Shown in pieces: positions 25,856-33,648 of a DNA stretch of 42,625 bases. Location of the stretch: IMG/VR virus record IMGVR_UViG_3300020202_000132, positions 1 to 42,625 of that record; one strand, 5' to 3'. The notes under the pieces are model-generated. The model was not told the origin of the DNA. It did no database searches and worked only from the letters and a program-made list of their open reading frames with translations. The translations under genes and the position numbers were made by a program. Position 1 is the first letter of the stretch. The number at the start of each line of letters is the position of its first letter. Source of the stretch: a virus.

Positions 25856-26143
25856 TCACGCGCACACATACACCCGTGCCATCCGCCCCGTGCGGGTGGG
25901 CCTGCGCTGGCCCGTGTCCCGCAGGAGCCCGCGCTTGACCAGCGAGTAAACGCGAGCCGAACAATTCTGGTGAGGGAGCCCTGTCATCATCTCGATCATG
26001 TCGGTGGTGAGGCCGTCATCGCCCCAGCCGCGGACGCAATCCATGACCATGCGTTCGCAGCGCTCCAAATGCGGTTCCATGGATTTGGCAGCGGCGTTGC
26101 TCGTGTCGGTTCCGTTCGTTGGGATGTCTAGTGTCGTGTTCAT
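25856..26143 (-). CDS. Winged-helix DNA-binding protein (putative)
   Basis: A 95-residue protein. Residues 43-85 (GLTTDMIEMMTGLPHQNCSARVYSLVKRGLL) fit a winged helix of the kind that acts on start-site or replication DNA. The following RRPTRTGRMARVY fits the wing. It is preceded by a single core-like CCTAACAATC. It could be a regulator or a replication accessory protein. Confidence 0.65.
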   Translation of the reverse strand: MNTTLDIPTNGTDTSNAAAKSMEPHLERCERMVMDCVRGWGDDGLTTDMIEMMTGLPHQNCSARVYSLVKRGLLRDTGQRRPTRTGRMARVYVCA

Positions 26144-26176
26144 ATAGTGGGATTGTTAGGGTGAAAAACTGGATGG

Positions 26177-26494
26177 TTAAGATTTGGTTGCTTTCTTGAT
26201 CATATGTTGCACGACCCGGAGCGCGTGATTGAACTTTGCTTCACCAACCGTGCGTAAGTATGCCTTCGCTGCATTTGGCACCGCTTTCTTTGTCGTCCGC
26301 TTTGTATTGGGGACAGCCACTCCGGTGGCGATGTGCGTTGCATGCCACACCCCGTCCTGTCCTATAACGGGAGTTACGGCGAACCGCTCGCCAAAGCACT
26401 GGAACGGAAGAAACCCATGCGTCTTCCATGTAAAGGACGGCGGATTGCCTCCTTGAATCGTAACCTCTATTCGGCGCTTTGATTTCATACTCAT
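26177..26494 (-). CDS. Basic protein downstream of helicase loader
   Basis: A 105-residue Lys/Arg-rich protein (TIQGGNPPSFTWKTHGF, then a basic helical end). It begins one base after the loader stop, so it belongs to the replication operon rather than to a cassette. Possibly nucleic-acid binding; no family is recognised. Confidence 0.65.
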   Translation of the reverse strand: MSMKSKRRIEVTIQGGNPPSFTWKTHGFLPFQCFGERFAVTPVIGQDGVWHATHIATGVAVPNTKRTTKKAVPNAAKAYLRTVGEAKFNHALRVVQHMIKKATKS

Positions 26495-26495
26495 T

Positions 26496-27215
26496 TCAGT
26501 TGAATGGTGAATTGATGGAGGTCTCGCATAGCCGGCGGCACACATCCCGCGCGGCATCCTGAGAGCCCAGCGCTAGGCGTTGCTCAAACGGGCTGCCCTG
26601 CGATGCGCTCAAGGCATACTTGGTCGTGATAGCCGTAGGCATTCCCCGGCTGCTCCGGTAGTCGATGACCGTGAAGAAGGCCGACACCACGTGCTCCGTG
26701 GGCTTTCCCTTCCCCACGTCGTCAATAACGAGGAAGGGCCAGCGCTGCACCGCCTGAATCTCCCTCGCCATGCCCGAGCCCCCATAGCGGTGGGCCTTGT
26801 CCAGCTCGCTTTGCCATTGGTGCCAGGGCAGGAACTTGAACTCCCGCGCCTCATCCACCCATAGCCTCCGGCAGAGCTGGACGACGCTGCGGGTCTTTCC
26901 CTGCCCGCTGGGGCCATGGCAGAACGGGGCCTTTGGGCCGAACTTCCAGTTCACCACGGAATGGCACCGCGGGTTCGGATAGAGTGCTGGATTGGAGTCC
27001 TTCAACGGGAGATCTAGATGGTCCCAGGTGTTGAGGCGCTTCATGCGCTCGTTGTGCTCGTGCTCGCGTCTGGCGTTGGCCAGACGCTCCTGTTCGCAGG
27101 GGTCGCAGAGCCCGTTATTGAACACCTCTTCCCCCCAGAGGAAAACGGGGGTGTAGGTGTAGGGTTGGCCGCAGTTCACACAGGCGGCTGTTTTCGTGGC
27201 TGCTGAAGTGGACAT
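26496..27215 (-). CDS. DnaC/IstB-like AAA+ helicase loader
   Basis: A 239-residue ATPase. The N-terminus has a zinc-binding pair of CxxC motifs (CVNC, residues 12-15; CDPC, 37-40). Walker A is GPSGQGKT (residues 101-108) and Walker B is WPFLVIDDVGKG (about 160-171). This matches DnaC-like loaders that place the replicative helicase on phage DNA. No helicase gene is recognised, so host DnaB is probably recruited. It lies between an SSB-like gene and a basic protein gene. Confidence 0.8.
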   Translation of the reverse strand: MSTSAATKTAACVNCGQPYTYTPVFLWGEEVFNNGLCDPCEQERLANARREHEHNERMKRLNTWDHLDLPLKDSNPALYPNPRCHSVVNWKFGPKAPFCHGPSGQGKTRSVVQLCRRLWVDEAREFKFLPWHQWQSELDKAHRYGGSGMAREIQAVQRWPFLVIDDVGKGKPTEHVVSAFFTVIDYRSSRGMPTAITTKYALSASQGSPFEQRLALGSQDAARDVCRRLCETSINSPFN

Positions 27216-27235
27216 AAGTGTTCATGGGGTAGTCC

Positions 27236-27877
27236 TCAGAAGGGCACATCCTCGTCCACCGGGGCCTTGTCGGGCGCATCCCCGGATGGTGGCGGGTTGC
27301 TCTTGCCTCCGGCAAAGGCGCGATACTCATCGCTGCCCTTCGCGAGCGTGACCATCCATTCCGGCATGTTCGCGGGGAACTCCACCTGCCCACCCGAGAC
27401 GAGGGCCTTGTCGATGGCCTCATCCAAGTTGAAGTAGAGCGGCGGATTCTCGGCCGTGAACTTGGTCATGCCCTTGGCCAAGGGCGCCACGGACGTGACA
27501 TTGGCGTAGGTCTTGCCCCCGCTGCTCGTGTGCTGGACCGTCAGCAGGCAGTTGGCGCCAATGAGCCTGTCGATTTCAAAGGTGGAAAGCTCCTCCTCGG
27601 TGAAGGCGCGCCCGCGCCAGTTCTCCAGCACGTGCCGGAGCGTGGCTTTCTTGCCCAGCGAAAGCGTGTAGCGCTGGGAGATGGCCCGCGGGACATTCTT
27701 CTTGTCGCCGAAATCCCCCCGCTCATGGGGAAGCTCCCAGATGAGCATGATTTTCGGTCGAGGCTGGAACTTCTCGGACGGCTGGGTGCCGATGGCGACA
27801 CAGCCATAGCACACGGCTTGGTGGCTGCCGGCCGCAATCGGCGGGGCAGATTCGGAGTGAGGAGCTTTTATTGGCAT
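27236..27877 (-). CDS. SSB-like DNA-binding protein (DUF669-like)
   Basis: A 213-residue protein with a beta-rich core (IMLIWELP, FEIDRLIGANCLLTVQH) and an acidic, Pro-rich tail ending DEDVPF, the layout of phage single-strand DNA-binding proteins in which the acidic tail recruits partners. Its place next to the helicase loader supports a replication/recombination role. The ATG at 27877 is chosen because the upstream gene ends five bases before it. Confidence 0.65.
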   Translation of the reverse strand: MPIKAPHSESAPPIAAGSHQAVCYGCVAIGTQPSEKFQPRPKIMLIWELPHERGDFGDKKNVPRAISQRYTLSLGKKATLRHVLENWRGRAFTEEELSTFEIDRLIGANCLLTVQHTSSGGKTYANVTSVAPLAKGMTKFTAENPPLYFNLDEAIDKALVSGGQVEFPANMPEWMVTLAKGSDEYRAFAGGKSNPPPSGDAPDKAPVDEDVPF

Positions 27878-27882
27878 GGGAA

Positions 27883-28059
27883 TTACTGGAAAATCACGTC
27901 TTTGCTCACTGCCCGCTGGTTGCAGGTGGCCAGGTTTTCCTGCGTGGCCCGCGTCCATACGTGCACGCGCAGCCGGTTCACTTGTTTAGCCAGCCAGAGG
28001 ATGAAGCTGTGAACGCCCGTGAGGGCGGCAGAAAGCAGGGTAAGGAAGCGGAGTTTCAT
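27883..28059 (-). CDS. Small membrane-anchored protein
   Basis: A 58-residue protein with an N-terminal membrane or signal-anchor segment (FLTLLSAALTGVHSFILWL) followed by a basic amphipathic part. Its ATG overlaps the previous stop (ATGA), and its TAA is five bases before the SSB-like gene. Function unknown. Confidence 0.6.
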   Translation of the reverse strand: MKLRFLTLLSAALTGVHSFILWLAKQVNRLRVHVWTRATQENLATCNQRAVSKDVIFQ

Positions 28060-28259
28060 GGTTCGTGGGGATTCGCCCGGAATGGGGGCAAAAGTCGTCC
28101 TTCCGTCCGCTGCTCCGCGGCCTCATCCGCTGCCCGCTGGGCAGCTATCTGGAGGGCGCGCAGCTCGCGCTCCTCGTCAGGGGTCAGCCCTTCGCCGGAG
28201 CGCTTCCGCACAAGCGCACACTCCCGCAGGGTCTCGGGTTTGAGCCGGAGGATGGTCAC
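28056..28259 (-). CDS. First leftward early gene, unknown
   Basis: A 67-residue charged helical protein (TLRECALVRKRSGEGLTPDEERELRALQ). It opens the leftward early operon opposite the integrase gene. No family is recognised. Confidence 0.65.
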   Translation of the reverse strand: MTILRLKPETLRECALVRKRSGEGLTPDEERELRALQIAAQRAADEAAEQRTEGRLLPPFRANPHEP

Positions 28260-28420
28260 AATCCACCCCCGCTTTCTCGTGACAATGTTACACCGCTACG
28301 AGGGAGACGGATAAAAGGGTCTTCTGCTGCAAAATACCCCCGCTCGTTAATCGAACGCAAATACCTCGGAGTTGTTTGTTTTCGTTTGCAGGACTGTGAC
28401 AGCGTGTGACACAAGCCCTC
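28260..28420. promoter_or_regulatory. Divergent control region between early operon and integrase
   Basis: The 161-bp gap should hold divergent promoters and perhaps the phage attachment site. GTGACAATGTTAC (about 28280-28292) is an imperfect palindrome resembling an operator, and GTGACAG/GTGACAC direct repeats occur at about 28396-28410. No long core suitable for attP could be fixed. Confidence 0.4.
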
Positions 28421-29524
28421 ATGGGTTTCGGGGTCTACAAGCGCGGCAACAGCCCTTATTGGTGGATTTGGTTTGGCACCGGAAAAGACCGAGCCTTCGA
28501 GAGCAGCGGCAAGCGCCGCACCGACCCGCTTGGTTGGAAGCACGCATACGACCTGGCCCGCGCCAGGGCGGGCGATGCCGCGTCGGCCGGGAATAGCAAG
28601 AGCGCTCGATGGGATGCGTGGGTGGAGGACTGGCTTCGCATTCGGATGCCGGATGAGCGGCAAGCGCGCTCCCTGCGGCTCAACCTCATGCACTGGCGCT
28701 TCATTCGAGCATTCCTTGGTGACAGAGGGGTTCTTGAGCCCAAGGGTGTCACCTACGCGCTGGCCATGGACTACCTTGTCTGGCGCCAGAAGAACCGCCG
28801 ACTTCCGCAACGCCCCAAGGTGCAGACCTCCGTGATCGAGGTGAAGCTGTTGAAGCGCGTCCTGTCTGAAGCGGTGAACCGAGGGTTTATTCCCAAGAAC
28901 CCGCTGGCCGAGCTTAAGCTCACTGCTCCGAAGCACAAGGAGAAGCCGGAGATAACTCCGGAGGAAGAGGCCATCATTCGGGCCGCCCTCGCCAAAAGGG
29001 AGGGCCACCTGCCTGTCACTGAACGCTGGATGACGATTTCTTTTCTCTTCGGAATCCGCCATGGCTGGCGTATCGCAGAGACGAGCTTTCCGCTGAAGCG
29101 GGTGAACTTCCAGACATGGGATGTTCTGGTTCACTCCAAGGGGGACCGGTGGCGAACGGTGCCCGTGCACCCCGAGCTTCGTCCGATTCTTTCGGAATTG
29201 AAGGAGTCGGGCGCTGCATTGTCCTGCGTCTTCCCGGAGAACAGTTCGCAGCGCGCGAGCTACCATTGGTCGATGCTGCTTCGCGGGTGTGAGCGAGATA
29301 ACGTCAAAGGCATATTGCCCCATCTCAGCCATCATTGCGGCCGGGTGACGGTCATCTCCCGCTTGGCGCGCGCGGGCGTGCCGGAGCGGGTCGTTATGGA
29401 GTTTGTTGGGCATTGGTCGGTTTCCTGCCACCGAATTTACTCACGAGTTGCGCACGGCGATCTTCAGCGTTGTATCTTGCCAGACGCTCCACCCATCGAA
29501 GCCCCTCCCAGTCCTTCGCGATGA
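28421..29524 (+). CDS. Phage tyrosine integrase
   Basis: A 367-residue site-specific recombinase for lysogenic integration. The catalytic domain is recognisable: HGWR (first Arg), SKGDRW (Lys), the HHCGR box (H-x-x-R), the VGHWS box (His) and RIYSR (nucleophile Tyr). The N-terminal DNA-binding part begins GFGVYKRGN. The ATG at 28421 is preferred to an in-frame GTG five codons upstream. Unlike the second recombinase, it lacks the IntI-type internal insertion. The last 130 bp overlap a leftward gene. Confidence 0.85.
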   Translation: MGFGVYKRGNSPYWWIWFGTGKDRAFESSGKRRTDPLGWKHAYDLARARAGDAASAGNSKSARWDAWVEDWLRIRMPDERQARSLRLNLMHWRFIRAFLGDRGVLEPKGVTYALAMDYLVWRQKNRRLPQRPKVQTSVIEVKLLKRVLSEAVNRGFIPKNPLAELKLTAPKHKEKPEITPEEEAIIRAALAKREGHLPVTERWMTISFLFGIRHGWRIAETSFPLKRVNFQTWDVLVHSKGDRWRTVPVHPELRPILSELKESGAALSCVFPENSSQRASYHWSMLLRGCERDNVKGILPHLSHHCGRVTVISRLARAGVPERVVMEFVGHWSVSCHRIYSRVAHGDLQRCILPDAPPIEAPPSPSR

Positions 29525-29699
29525 ACTGCGGCCAGCGGCGGCGCCATGCGTGAAAGTCGGAAGGGGAGGCATAATTGGGGATGGGGTCGCCAAGGATCAT
29601 CCCTGCCTTGCGAATCATGCAGAGGGTGGTGTGGCACATGCCGGTAGCTTCTTGTAGCTCCTTGCCGCTCATCACCCGGTCTGTGTCCATGGCATTCAT
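29394..29699 (-). CDS. Helix-turn-helix protein, possible excisionase
   Basis: A 101-residue basic protein with a predicted MerR/AlpA-like helix-turn-helix near the start (SGKELQEATGMCHTTLCMIRKAG). Small DNA-binding proteins beside an integrase are often excisionases. It overlaps the integrase 3' end antisense by 131 bp, so the two transcripts may interfere. The ATG could also be at 29690. Confidence 0.55.
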   Translation of the reverse strand: MNAMDTDRVMSGKELQEATGMCHTTLCMIRKAGMILGDPIPNYASPSDFHAWRRRWPQFIAKDWEGLRWVERLARYNAEDRRAQLVSKFGGRKPTNAQQTP

Positions 29700-29786
29700 C
29701 GGAGGAGGATTTTTAGGAAAGATTGAGAGTCTGGCGGACGACGGGCGGACGGATGGATGATTCGCTCTGTCGTTTGGCCTATTCGT

Positions 29787-30047
29787 TCACCCGCGGGTGA
29801 GTTGGGCGATGCGCGGCAGGATCATTCCCTCGAACTTCAGGCCGCGTGGCGTCAGGTGCTCGCGCTCGTATTCGTCGAGTATCGCGCCAATCTGCTCCAA
29901 TTTGGCGAGACGGTCCGCTGCACGGTCTAAGTCCGCTGCGACTTCGAGGAATTTCGTCCTCAGCTTGGCGGGCGATACGACTTGGTCAGCAATGCCACGT
30001 TGCTCCTCGGCAGCGGCGCGAATCACATCGACAGATTTTCGGATCAT
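29787..30047 (-). CDS. Helical protein, unknown
   Basis: An 86-residue all-helical protein (FLEVAADLDRAADRLAKLEQIGAIL). It is the last of a run of small genes whose junctions carry GAACGAA; its TGA is part of that motif (TGAACGAA). Confidence 0.65.
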   Translation of the reverse strand: MIRKSVDVIRAAAEEQRGIADQVVSPAKLRTKFLEVAADLDRAADRLAKLEQIGAILDEYEREHLTPRGLKFEGMILPRIAQLTRG

Positions 30048-30069
30048 AAATTTGGTCCTCTTCGTTCGA

Positions 30070-30225
30070 CTACTTGGTGTAGATTTTCAGGAGCACAGCC
30101 ACGGCGACTAGGCCGAGCGCGGCGAACTGCATCACGCAGCCCCACTTCACGAGCTGCATTGCTATCTCAAATACCTTGTCGGCGATCATGGCGGGTTTCG
30201 TTCGGTGAAATAATGGCCCACGCAT
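30070..30225 (-). CDS. Small membrane protein
   Basis: A 51-residue protein whose ATG overlaps the previous stop (TGATG), or 39 residues from the ATG at 30189. It has one membrane helix near the C-terminus (MQFAALGLVAVAVLLKIY). GAACGAA lies both within its start region and before the next gene. Confidence 0.6.
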   Translation of the reverse strand: MRGPLFHRTKPAMIADKVFEIAMQLVKWGCVMQFAALGLVAVAVLLKIYTK

Positions 30226-30350
30226 CACCACGCGCTACCCACCCCGGATTCGGCGTCTACTTCACCGGAGCGAATCGCGGTTGGTGAGGTTGGTATCACC
30301 AGACTACCTGCCGGGCCTAAGCCTTGTCCGTGTGCGTGGGCCAAAGTCAT
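30225..30350 (-). CDS. Small protein, unknown
   Basis: A 41-residue protein (MTLAHAHGQGLGPAGS...) directly after GAACGAAAA, overlapping the next gene by TGATG. Low complexity; real mainly by its fit between neighbours. Confidence 0.5.
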   Translation of the reverse strand: MTLAHAHGQGLGPAGSLVIPTSPTAIRSGEVDAESGVGSAW

Positions 30351-30363
30351 TTTTCGTTCGAGG

Positions 30364-30639
30364 TTAGGCGGTGACGGCTTCGCTAACGTCGGCAACGGCC
30401 GGATGCCCCACGTCCTCGACCTTGCGGAATCGGTCCGCGTAAAAGGCGTATTCGATGTTCCAGAACGGGTGTGTGGGAGCCACGATCCCAACAACGCGCA
30501 GACCCCAGCGACCCGACACCGGCGACTGAAAGACTGCGCGCACGCAATAGACATGGCCGCACTGTAGGCCGAGCGTGGTTCCGGCTTTGCGCGGCTTGTC
30601 GTCTACGCAAACCACTTTGTCAGATACGTTGAAGTTCAT
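30364..30639 (-). CDS. Small beta-rich protein, unknown
   Basis: A 91-residue beta-rich protein (VSDKVVCVDDKPRKAG, GLQCGHVYCVRAVFQS) resembling an SH3-like or KOW-like barrel. It is preceded by GAACGAACAGCC and ends GCC-TAA-CC, a core-like sequence. Function unknown. Confidence 0.7.
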   Translation of the reverse strand: MNFNVSDKVVCVDDKPRKAGTTLGLQCGHVYCVRAVFQSPVSGRWGLRVVGIVAPTHPFWNIEYAFYADRFRKVEDVGHPAVADVSEAVTA

Positions 30640-30654
30640 GGCTGTTCGTTCGGG

Positions 30655-30873
30655 TCAGTAGTGGCCTCGGCCGCCGCATTGTGAGCAGGGCACAAGCTCG
30701 CCGGGGTGATACCAAAGCGGGTCTTCCTCATGCCCGTCGAACCAGCCATCGCCGCCGCACAGCCCGCACGTTCCGCCGAAGTCGTCGTCATGGCAGACGC
30801 ATTGGTGCCGTGCGTTCCCGCAGCCGGTGCATTCCGGTTCCGGATCCACTTTCTTACACGTCGGGATGCTCAT
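30655..30873 (-). CDS. Zinc-ribbon protein
   Basis: A 72-residue protein with three Cys pairs: CTGC...CVC, CGLCGGDG and CSQCGGRGH. The last two resemble the DnaJ-type CxxCxGxG repeats, so it probably binds zinc. Junction motif AGCGAACGAAC precedes its ATG. Confidence 0.7.
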   Translation of the reverse strand: MSIPTCKKVDPEPECTGCGNARHQCVCHDDDFGGTCGLCGGDGWFDGHEEDPLWYHPGELVPCSQCGGRGHY

Positions 30874-30885
30874 GTTCGTTCGCTG

Positions 30886-31068
30886 TCAGCGTTTCAGTTT
30901 CTTCGCCGCGTTCGCCCACGCTCCGCGGTATCCCTCGAAGCTGTCGCCGCTGCCGAGCATCCGCGGGAAAGGAGCACTCATGTCGGCAACGACAAAGTAT
31001 TCCTGCTCGTGGGTGACGACACACACGGCTTTCGGGAATCTCCTAAGCACTTTCTTTTTCGGCGTCAT
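30886..31068 (-). CDS. Small basic protein, unknown
   Basis: A 60-residue protein (VLRRFPKAVCVVTHEQEYFVV, then a helical basic end WANAAKKLKR). The ATG at 31068 is preferred because it follows the GAACGAA junction; a longer reading overlaps the previous gene. Confidence 0.65.
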   Translation of the reverse strand: MTPKKKVLRRFPKAVCVVTHEQEYFVVADMSAPFPRMLGSGDSFEGYRGAWANAAKKLKR

Positions 31069-31091
31069 AGTCGTTGCTGGTTCGTTCTGCG

Positions 31092-31349
31092 CTACTGGCT
31101 CCACTTGTGGAAAACCTCACCGTCGATGCTCACCGCACCGACTGAACCAGCGGCTTCCTTCGAGTCATACCAAAGCCCGCTGACCTTCGACATCCAGCGC
31201 AGCTTGGGCGTGACGGTTTTGGCCCGTTCAAGCGTCAGCAACTCGCGCACGCGGCTCAGTTGCTCCTGTTGGTCCGTAATGATGATTCGCGCCTCTTCCA
31301 GCGTCTCCGGGCATTGCGCAAGATGCAGCACTTGGCTCATGGATTTCAT
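31092..31349 (-). CDS. Small protein with coiled coil, unknown
   Basis: An 85-residue protein: helical/coiled-coil first half (ARIIITDQQEQLSRVRELLTLERA) and a beta second half (KLRWMSKVSGLWYDSKEAAG). It lies in the GAACGAA-spaced gene run. Confidence 0.65.
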   Translation of the reverse strand: MKSMSQVLHLAQCPETLEEARIIITDQQEQLSRVRELLTLERAKTVTPKLRWMSKVSGLWYDSKEAAGSVGAVSIDGEVFHKWSQ

Positions 31350-31370
31350 CGTGGGTCGGCTCCTCTTCGT

Positions 31371-31628
31371 TCAACGCTTGTGGACGAGCCGGTCGCGGAG
31401 AGTTTCCGGCATCGGTCTCGGGAGCTGATTATTGCGCCAAAGCGACTTGATGTAGGCGTCGGCCTCGTCGCGCTCAGCCCGCGCGTCAGCCAGCGCAGTG
31501 CGCAGGATTTCAATCTCGTCGCGTTGGCGATAGAACGCTTCCGCCACGATCACCTCTGCGGGCTTTGGCGGTAGGTTGCCCGCGTTACGCAATGGCTCGG
31601 GAGTGGAGGCGGTCGGTGATGCGTTCAC
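31371..31628 (-). CDS. Small helical protein, unknown
   Basis: An 85-residue protein with a central coiled coil (EIEILRTALADARAERDEADAYI). GTG start after AACGACGTG. Junction motif TGAACGAAGAGG contains its stop. Confidence 0.65.
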   Translation of the reverse strand: MNASPTASTPEPLRNAGNLPPKPAEVIVAEAFYRQRDEIEILRTALADARAERDEADAYIKSLWRNNQLPRPMPETLRDRLVHKR

Positions 31629-31649
31629 GTCGTTCCTTTCGTTCTGCGG

Positions 31650-31793
31650 TCAGTTGAAAACCAGCTCGGCGGCTGGCACCCAATGCCGACCGGAGACGCA
31701 CTCCACCCACCACCAGCCGGGAGTGTGTGGATGCTCGCGGATAATTCTGACTTCGGCGCTGAGGCCGTTAGCTTTCCATGTGCCGGTTTTCAT
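31650..31793 (-). CDS. Small Trp-rich protein, unknown
   Basis: A 47-residue protein (MKTGTWKANGLSAEV..., with TPGWWWVECVSG), probably a small beta barrel. It starts 12 bases after the stop of the integron-type integrase, with GAACGAAGCC in between. Confidence 0.6.
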   Translation of the reverse strand: MKTGTWKANGLSAEVRIIREHPHTPGWWWVECVSGRHWVPAAELVFN

Positions 31794-31805
31794 CGCAGGC
31801 TTCGT

Positions 31806-32831
31806 TCAGCACGCGAGCGCCTCGACGGAGGCGCGCACATGCACGCCACGCGTGCTGGGGTGCGTGTAGATCATCGTCGTGGCCACGTCTACGTGGCCGA
31901 GAATATCCTGCACGGCGCGAATATCGACGCCGCTCTCCAAGAGATGCGTGGCGTAGGCATGGCGCAGCCGGTGAGGCGTGGCGACGCCGAGTAACCCCAC
32001 GCGCTCGGCCGCCTCGCGCACCGCGGTTTGGAGCGTCTTGTCATGGAGGCGCCACCGCACGAGATGGCCGAGGCGCGGGTGCCTGCAACGTCCAGGCGCG
32101 GCGAAGACGAAATACCACGGCCACGCGAGCCCGTAGCGCGGCGACTTGTTGTAGACCGGATCAGGCAACGCGACAGGGATGCGGTCGAGTTGGTCGCGCT
32201 TGTAGAGCAATTCCACCCGCGCGAGCTGAGCGCGCAACTCCGGCATCAGCGCGCATGGGAGCGGCACGATGCGGTCCTTACCGCCCTTGCCGTTGCGCAG
32301 CAAAATCTCCGACTGCTCCCATCCGATGTCTTGCACGCGGAGATTGAGCACATCGGAGATGCGCATGCCCGTGTGATAGAGCAGCCGGCAGATGAGGCGG
32401 AACGGATAGTCGGGGCTATCGACTACGGCGCCGATGAGGTCGCGCACCTGCGCACGCGTGAGCACGTGCGGGAGGCGCACCGCCATCTTGGGCCGCGGAA
32501 TGTCGCCCAGCTTGCCGAGGGGCTGCTGACGCACATCCTTGTAATACCAAACGAGCGCGTTGAGTGCCTGCTTGAGCGTTGTTGCCGAGCGAGGCGAGGG
32601 GCCGGACACGAGCTGCGCGAGGTAGCGGGTGACCCGCTGGGTGGAGTCGGCCGCGGACCGCGCTTCGGGAGACAAGGCGAGCCATACGCCATAGCGGCGC
32701 ACCCACGCGCAATAACAGCGCTCGGTAGTGAGGGACCACTTGCGGAGGCGGACTGCCGTGCGCGTCGCCTCGACTTGCGCGGAGATAGCCACGCGTTGAG
32801 CCTCCGACAAAGAGGCCCAGCGGCGGCGCAT
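31806..32831 (-). CDS. intI: Integron-type integrase (IntI family)
   Basis: Tyrosine recombinase of 341 residues. Catalytic set: Arg157 (TGMRISD), Lys185 (GKGGKDR), His287/Arg290 (PHRLRH), His313 (LGHVDV), Tyr322 (MIYTH). Between about residues 219 and 268 it has the extra segment that marks integron integrases, with ALPDPV...PRYGLAWPWYFVF and the following RHPRLGHLVRW...DKTLQ. These match, position by position, the class 1 IntI1 segment I recall. IntI enzymes recombine folded single-stranded attC hairpins with attI. The ATG at 32831 has a good GAGG seven bases upstream; a longer start at 32852 adds seven residues. It reads in the same direction as the surrounding cassette-like genes. Confidence 0.85.
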   Translation of the reverse strand: MRRRWASLSEAQRVAISAQVEATRTAVRLRKWSLTTERCYCAWVRRYGVWLALSPEARSAADSTQRVTRYLAQLVSGPSPRSATTLKQALNALVWYYKDVRQQPLGKLGDIPRPKMAVRLPHVLTRAQVRDLIGAVVDSPDYPFRLICRLLYHTGMRISDVLNLRVQDIGWEQSEILLRNGKGGKDRIVPLPCALMPELRAQLARVELLYKRDQLDRIPVALPDPVYNKSPRYGLAWPWYFVFAAPGRCRHPRLGHLVRWRLHDKTLQTAVREAAERVGLLGVATPHRLRHAYATHLLESGVDIRAVQDILGHVDVATTMIYTHPSTRGVHVRASVEALAC

Positions 32832-32849
32832 TATTACCTCGTGCGGCTT

Positions 32850-32894
32850 CATTTTGATATACGAACGCGGGTTCCCAGAATCACTTGTTCGCCA
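32850..32894 (-). repeat. 45-bp dispersed repeat, copy 2 (next to intI)
   Basis: Identical to copy 1 over 42 bases. It lies about 20 bp upstream of the intI start and carries the stop codon of the upstream gene. The position directly upstream of intI is where an attI site or intI promoter would be, so it is the best candidate for the integrase's primary site. Confidence 0.75.
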
Positions 32895-33648
32895 AATCGG
32901 GCGGGTCGATTTTTCCGCCGCACGCAAAGCACACCTCGCGCAGTGAGTAGCCTGGGAAGACTTCGTAGCCTTTTCCTTTGCACACACTGCACGGCTTGGT
33001 TCTAGCGACGCTCGCCAGGCGAGCGGTGTTCACGAGCCAAGCGGCCATCGCCGGATGCGTCGCGGAGCGTTGTGTATGACTCATCACCTGCCATCTGCGC
33101 CGATCGCCAGCTGGCGAGTGTAGCGCGAACGGGAAGTGCACCGCGTTGGGCGCGATGCGCGAGAAGCAGAGCCAGGTTGTTTTCGTGCGGGTGTCCCCCC
33201 ACCACGCTTGCAGCACTTCGGCGGTCCAGAGATCGCCGCGCGATTTGCCAGGCTTCGGAAGTCCGCAGTAATCGAAGAGGCGGGAGTGCGCAGGGTGCTC
33301 CAGCACGCCGCCACATTTCCGCAGCCAAGCCACGCAGAGTGGCCCGAGTTCCTTTTCCCCGGCGAGCGGTTTCGCCTGATGCGCGCAGTAGGCGGACCAC
33401 GAGCGGCACGGCGGATGCGCCACGACGGGCATTCCTCCGGCGAAGGTCCGCATGTCGCGCTTCGCGTCGTAGCACTCCACGCCTGGAAGCGTCTTATAGA
33501 TCGACTTCGCGGCGACCCCGAGCACGGCGACCGGTGATGGCGAACCAGACGCCAGAGCAAACGCGCCTGTCTGTCCGGCCGCGGACGGCTCAGGGTAGGC
33601 GGATGCCAGCGGCTCCGACTGGACTACACTCTCAGGCGCGTTGCTCAT
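32881..33648 (-). CDS. HPPC-motif protein with C-terminal zinc ribbon
   Basis: A 255-residue protein. Residues 75-85 (VVAHPPCRSW) carry a PPC motif like the catalytic loop of cytosine-C5 methyltransferases. The surrounding sequence (GVLEHPAHSRLFDY, EVLQAWWG) matches a phage family annotated as methyltransferase-like, but no clear SAM-binding motif is seen. The C-terminus has two CxxC pairs (CSVCKG, CFACGG). It ends in repeat copy 2. Function uncertain; DNA modification or base chemistry is possible. Confidence 0.6.
   Translation of the reverse strand: MSNAPESVVQSEPLASAYPEPSAAGQTGAFALASGSPSPVAVLGVAAKSIYKTLPGVECYDAKRDMRTFAGGMPVVAHPPCRSWSAYCAHQAKPLAGEKELGPLCVAWLRKCGGVLEHPAHSRLFDYCGLPKPGKSRGDLWTAEVLQAWWGDTRTKTTWLCFSRIAPNAVHFPFALHSPAGDRRRWQVMSHTQRSATHPAMAAWLVNTARLASVARTKPCSVCKGKGYEVFPGYSLREVCFACGGKIDPPDLANK

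Larger units (their letters stand above)
29782..31807 (-). repeat. GAACGAA junction motif, ten copies
   Basis: The heptamer GAACGAA (TTCGTTC on the plus strand) starts at 29782, 30061, 30197, 30353, 30645, 30875, 31081, 31366, 31638 and 31801, once per gene junction and usually 5-25 bp before the start codon. It is not a Shine-Dalgarno sequence. About four occurrences would be expected by chance in the whole window on both strands. It shares GAAC with the core boxes of the attC-like sites. Confidence 0.8.
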
